In this document: positions 60,291 through 64,000 of the stretch, piece after piece
How the letters are laid out: each line of letters opens with the position of its first letter
Numbering within the stretch: position 1 is the first letter of the stretch
Source of the DNA: an uncultured Aquimarina sp.
Lineage (GTDB): Bacteria; Bacteroidota; Bacteroidia; Flavobacteriales; Flavobacteriaceae
Length of the DNA stretch: 64,000 nucleotides
NCBI RefSeq assembly: GCF_947492405.1
Contig: NZ_CANLMP010000001.1
Span: 186,001-250,000 of the forward strand
Reading direction: 5' to 3'
Made by a program: the position numbers and the translations under genes
Notes under the pieces: generated by a model
What the model saw: the letters and a program-made list of their open reading frames with translations, nothing else
Told to the model about the DNA's origin: nothing
Databases searched by the model: none

Positions 60291-63200
60291 GTGCGATATA
60301 CTTTTAAAAAATACTTTTCCTATGTAATTTTTATTTTCACATTGTCAGTTTATTCTCAACAATCTGATGTTTTAAAGATAGAAGATTCGATTAACGGAAA
60401 CCAGTCTGACTCGCTTACTATTGAATTAAAAACAGATATAACTCCATTAAATCCACTTGTTGTTAAAGATCAATATGATGTCCAAAGATTGTGGGTAGAT
60501 AGTATTTATAACAGAATGACACTTAAGGAAAAAATAGGTCAGTTATTTATGGTAGATGTCTTTTCTTCAAAACCGAAGAAAGAGACAGATAAAATAAAGA
60601 AACTGATAGAAGAGTTTCATATTGGAGGAATCATTTTTTCTAAAGGAGGACCAAAACGTCAGGCTAAATTAAACAATGAATATCAAGAACTCTCCAAAGT
60701 ACCTCTGCTTATTGGGATGGATGCAGAATGGGGATTAGCTATGCGATTGGATTCTACTAAAGCTTTTCCCTGGAATATGACTTTAGGAGCTATTCAGGAT
60801 AATGATTTAATTGAAGAGACTGGGCGACAAATTGCTAAACACTGTAAACGGTTAGGAGTTCATATTAATTTTGCCCCTGTTGTTGATATGAATACGAATC
60901 CTAAAAACCCAATTATTGGAAATCGTTCTTTTGGCGAAGACAAAGATAATGTTACAGAAAAGGCATTAGCTTTCATGAAAGGAATGCAAAAAGAAGGAGT
61001 GCTAGCAAGTGCAAAACATTTTCCAGGTCACGGAGATACAGATAGTGATTCACATAAAACACTACCAACTATTAATTTTGATCAGAAAAGAATAGATAGT
61101 ATAGAGCTATATCCGTATCGTAAACTAATTGCTGATGGATTATCTAGTGTAATGGTGGCACACCTTAATATTCCGAGTTTAGAACCTCGATCAGGATATC
61201 CATCTTCGATTTCTGAGAACGTGGTTACTAATATTTTGCAAGACAGTCTTGGCTTTGAAGGATTAATCATCACAGATGCTTTAAATATGAAAGGAGCTTC
61301 TGATTTTAAAGCACCTGGTGATATTGATCTGGCAGCTTTGAAAGCAGGAAATGATATTCTTTTAATATCTGAAGATGTTCCTTTGGCATCTCAGAAAATT
61401 GTATCTGCTTATTATGCAGGCGAAATTACGGAAGAACGTTTGTCGCGTTCTGTTAAAAAGATATTACAAGCAAAATACAAGGCAGGACTTCATAAATACA
61501 AACCTGTAAAAATAGAATACCTTACAGAAGAGCTTAACAGTATAGCCAATGAGGTTTTACATCATAAATTGGTAGAGAATTCTTTAACTTTAATCAAAAA
61601 TGATAGGGCAATATTACCTGTTAAGAATCTGGATCTTAAAAAAGTAGCATATGTTTCTTTAGGAGATGATTCTGGAGAAATCTTTTTAGAAGAATTGAAT
61701 AAGTATACCAAAGTAGATTGGGTAAAAGGTAATCAGCTTCCTGATATATTAGATCAGTTACGAAACTATAATTACGTTATTGTTGGTTTGCATAAATCAA
61801 ACGATAATCCCTGGAAAGATTATAAGTTTAAGGATAAAGAATTGGTATGGTTGTATGAAATAGCAAGACTTAATAATACGGTGTTAAGTGTTTTTTCTCG
61901 CCCATATGCAATGCTAGATCTTCAGACAACCACAAACTTCGAAGGCGTTTTAATGGCATATCAAAATAGTCCGGTTGCTCAACAAAAAGCTGCTCAATTG
62001 CTTTTTGGAGCTATAGAGGCGAAAGGGAAACTCCCTGTAAGTCTTGGTGAAGATTTTCCTTTAGGAACAGGATTTGAAACAAGACCTTTAAAACGTCTTA
62101 CATATGGTATACCGGAAACCGTAGGTATGAACTCTCATAAGTTAGAACGTATTGATTCTATAGTGAATATAGCATTAAAAGAAGAGATGACACCTGGCTT
62201 ACAATTAATTGTAGCGAGAAAAGGTAAAGTGATTTTTAATAAGAATTATGGATATCATACCTATTCAAAATCTCGGAAAGTTAAAAGTTCAGATATTTAT
62301 GATTTAGCATCCTTAACAAAGATTCTTTCTACATTACCATTAACAATGGAGTTGAAGGATAAAGGTATTTTGTCTTTGGATACTAGAGTTGGAGAGATGT
62401 TACCTTCATTTAGTGATTCTAATAAAAAGGATATTACCGTAAGGTCGATGTTGTCGCATTACGCACGATTAAGAGCTTGGATTCCCTTTTACTTAAAAAC
62501 GCTAGATACTGCTACTACGAGACCTGATAAGAAATACTATAGAAATAAACTTTCTGATGAATTTAATATTAAGGTAACTAGTAATTTGTATCTGAGAAGT
62601 GATATGAAAGATTCTTTGATGTTACGAATAAAAGATAGCGAATTAAGAAATAGACTTAGTTATAAATACAGTGATCTCCCGTATTATTTAATGAAATCAT
62701 TTATTGAAGAACATTATGGAAATAACCTGAATGCTTTAACTCAACAACATTTTTATCGAGCTATGGGGGCAAGCAAAATGGGATATTTGCCGTTAAATAG
62801 GTTTGATAAAAAACAAATTGTTCCGACTGAAAATGATCAAGCATATAGGAAAGAAATTATTCATGGATATGTTCATGATCAAGGTGCAGCGATGTTCGGA
62901 GGTATTGGAGGCCATGCAGGACTATTTTCTAATGCCAACGATGTTACAAAAATGATGCAAATGTATCTTAATGGAGGATACTATGGTGGTAAACAATATA
63001 TAAGTAGTCAGACAATAGCAGAATTTAATACCTGTACTTATTGTAATAAAAGTGTAAGAAGAGGAGTAGGTTTTGATAAACCCCAGTTAGGTGATGTGGG
63101 TCCCACTTGTGGCTGTATATCAATGAATAGCTATGGACATAGTGGTTTTACGGGCACATTTACCTGGGCAGATCCTGATGAAGAAATAATCTATGTATTT

Positions 63201-63302
63201 TTAAGTAATCGTACGTTTCCTGATTCTGCTAATCGTAAACTGATATCTAATGATATTAGGTCGGAGATTCAGAGATTGATATATGAAGCAATAAATTATT
63301 GA
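60291..63302 (+). CDS. GH3 glycoside hydrolase fused to a serine beta-lactamase-like hydrolase
   Basis: 1003 residues with a signal peptide. The N-terminal part (about 75-600) is a NagZ/BglX-type GH3 enzyme: KHFPGHG (242-248) followed by DTDSDSH (H255), and the nucleophile D329 in ITDALNMKG. The C-terminal part (about 625-1000) is a class C beta-lactamase/DD-peptidase-like domain with S674-x-x-K677 in ASLTKILS, YSDLPYY, and HSGFTG near the end. The fusion suggests cell-wall recycling: the GH3 part would cut N-acetylglucosamine bonds and the serine domain peptide or ester bonds. The start is GTG at 60291. Confidence 0.88.
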   Translation: MRYTFKKYFSYVIFIFTLSVYSQQSDVLKIEDSINGNQSDSLTIELKTDITPLNPLVVKDQYDVQRLWVDSIYNRMTLKEKIGQLFMVDVFSSKPKKETDKIKKLIEEFHIGGIIFSKGGPKRQAKLNNEYQELSKVPLLIGMDAEWGLAMRLDSTKAFPWNMTLGAIQDNDLIEETGRQIAKHCKRLGVHINFAPVVDMNTNPKNPIIGNRSFGEDKDNVTEKALAFMKGMQKEGVLASAKHFPGHGDTDSDSHKTLPTINFDQKRIDSIELYPYRKLIADGLSSVMVAHLNIPSLEPRSGYPSSISENVVTNILQDSLGFEGLIITDALNMKGASDFKAPGDIDLAALKAGNDILLISEDVPLASQKIVSAYYAGEITEERLSRSVKKILQAKYKAGLHKYKPVKIEYLTEELNSIANEVLHHKLVENSLTLIKNDRAILPVKNLDLKKVAYVSLGDDSGEIFLEELNKYTKVDWVKGNQLPDILDQLRNYNYVIVGLHKSNDNPWKDYKFKDKELVWLYEIARLNNTVLSVFSRPYAMLDLQTTTNFEGVLMAYQNSPVAQQKAAQLLFGAIEAKGKLPVSLGEDFPLGTGFETRPLKRLTYGIPETVGMNSHKLERIDSIVNIALKEEMTPGLQLIVARKGKVIFNKNYGYHTYSKSRKVKSSDIYDLASLTKILSTLPLTMELKDKGILSLDTRVGEMLPSFSDSNKKDITVRSMLSHYARLRAWIPFYLKTLDTATTRPDKKYYRNKLSDEFNIKVTSNLYLRSDMKDSLMLRIKDSELRNRLSYKYSDLPYYLMKSFIEEHYGNNLNALTQQHFYRAMGASKMGYLPLNRFDKKQIVPTENDQAYRKEIIHGYVHDQGAAMFGGIGGHAGLFSNANDVTKMMQMYLNGGYYGGKQYISSQTIAEFNTCTYCNKSVRRGVGFDKPQLGDVGPTCGCISMNSYGHSGFTGTFTWADPDEEIIYVFLSNRTFPDSANRKLISNDIRSEIQRLIYEAINY

Positions 63303-63344
63303 TAAGATATATATCATAGATTCATAGTCTAAAAATTAAATAAA

Positions 63345-64000
63345 ATGAATACAAAGGTTTCAAAAAGCGAATCATTATTTTCTAGAATAGTAGCAGGATG
63401 TATGAACTGGGGAGAATGGGGAGCAAATCTTAGCATTGAGGAATCTCAAAAATTAATAGAAGATTGTATTGCTATTGGTGTTACAACTTTTGATCATGCA
63501 GATATTTATGGTCATTATACTACAGAAGCATTATTTGGTAATGCCATCAAAGGTAAAAGTTCGCTGAGAGATAAAATACAGTTAGTTACTAAATGTGGTA
63601 TTCGGTTAGTGACACCTAATCGACCTAATAATAAGATAAAATCTTATAAGACAACCAAAAAGTATATTATAGCGTCTGCAGAACAATCATTGATAAATTT
63701 ACAGACAGATTATATAGATATGTTGTTGATTCACAGACCTAGCCCTCTAATGAATCCTTCAGAAATAGCGGAAGCTTTTGAAATACTAAAATCAAGTGGT
63801 AAAGTACAGAATTTTGGAGTATCTAATTTTGATACTTCTCAGTTCGATATGTTAAACGATTCTTTTCCGCTACAGACCAATCAAATAGAAATATCACCAT
63901 TATATTTAGCACCATTTATTGATGGTTCTTTAGATCAGTGCATAAAGCATAACATAGAACCTATGGCATATTCTACACTAGCCGGTGGGAAGTTTTTTTC
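63345..64000 (+). CDS. aldo/keto reductase (5' part, runs off the window)
   Basis: 218 codons are present, from ATG 63345 without a stop to the end. IVAGCMNWGEWG, GVTTFDHADIYGHY (the catalytic Asp and Tyr of the AKR triad), LVTKCGIR with the Lys, and YIDMLLIHRPSPL with the His complete the family tetrad; SSGKVQNFGVSNF follows. It reduces carbonyls with NADPH. It resembles the YdhF-type. The C-terminal cofactor loop is outside the window. Confidence 0.92.
   Translation, partial: MNTKVSKSESLFSRIVAGCMNWGEWGANLSIEESQKLIEDCIAIGVTTFDHADIYGHYTTEALFGNAIKGKSSLRDKIQLVTKCGIRLVTPNRPNNKIKSYKTTKKYIIASAEQSLINLQTDYIDMLLIHRPSPLMNPSEIAEAFEILKSSGKVQNFGVSNFDTSQFDMLNDSFPLQTNQIEISPLYLAPFIDGSLDQCIKHNIEPMAYSTLAGGKFF

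Noticed and set aside
1..64000. tRNA or rRNA genes
   Set aside because: I inspected the intergenic gaps above 100 bases and found no cloverleaf-like pattern with a TTCGA-type T loop, nor rRNA sequence.

Overview
The window is AT-rich bacterial DNA from a member of the Bacteroidota, most likely a marine-type Flavobacteriaceae (Aquimarina-like, but the genus is a guess). The reasons are TAnnTTTG-type -7 boxes, two proteins with C-terminal type IX secretion (T9SS) sorting domains, a flexirubin/aryl-polyene type pigment locus, and typical family members such as the DUF4159, DUF1223, DUF885, TamB and LptD proteins. No rRNA, tRNA, CRISPR array, transposase or phage gene was found.

Region 1 (1-11572, continuing at about 14716-24169) is most of a flexirubin/dialkylresorcinol-aryl-polyene biosynthesis locus. 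Tightly packed, mostly overlapping genes encode the end of a KAS III-like enzyme, two hotdog dehydratases, a BtrH-like protein, an ABC exporter, a thioesterase, two complete ketosynthases, a Gln-for-Cys chain-length-factor-like ketosynthase, a short degenerate ketosynthase-like protein, an acyl carrier protein, a NodB-type deacetylase, LolA and a lipoprotein. A T9SS-secreted Asp-box protein and a small lipoprotein sit in the middle (11648-14658). Then follow a GT2-DUF2062 fusion, a giant MMPL-PlsC-methyltransferase-like fusion, a CrtI-like FAD oxidoreductase, a C45-family lipoprotein and a PaaK-like ligase. Together they would build, acylate, oxidise and export a polyene pigment.

Region 2 (24170-28311) is the most unusual part. 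A lipoprotein and a small soluble protein share a C-terminal YD-x-T-x-PCP-x-x-CD tail and a duplicated upstream regulatory segment. The soluble one is translationally coupled to a multi-pass membrane protein, a HisKA_3 histidine kinase without a sensor domain and a LuxR-type response regulator. Clusters of REP-like palindromes lie between the two tailed genes. I propose an undescribed self-contained signalling module.

Region 3 (28305-41986) is a run of mostly single housekeeping or accessory genes: a THUMP-like methyltransferase, GrpB, AI-2E transporter, SpoU methyltransferase, DUF4159, DUF1223, several uncharacterised proteins, a VOC protein, a DUF885 peptidase, two GNATs, an NTF2-like protein, and a T9SS lamin-tail protein, with strong terminators between units.

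Region 4 (42434-64000) is core envelope and metabolism: RsmE, TsaD, TamB, PfkA, a cupin, a transglutaminase-like protein, RidA, LptD diverging from an N-acetylmuramoyl-alanine amidase, an MCE/MlaD protein, an Hdr-like iron-sulfur protein pair flanking a HAD-like protein, a conserved unknown, a GH3-serine hydrolase fusion and a truncated aldo/keto reductase.
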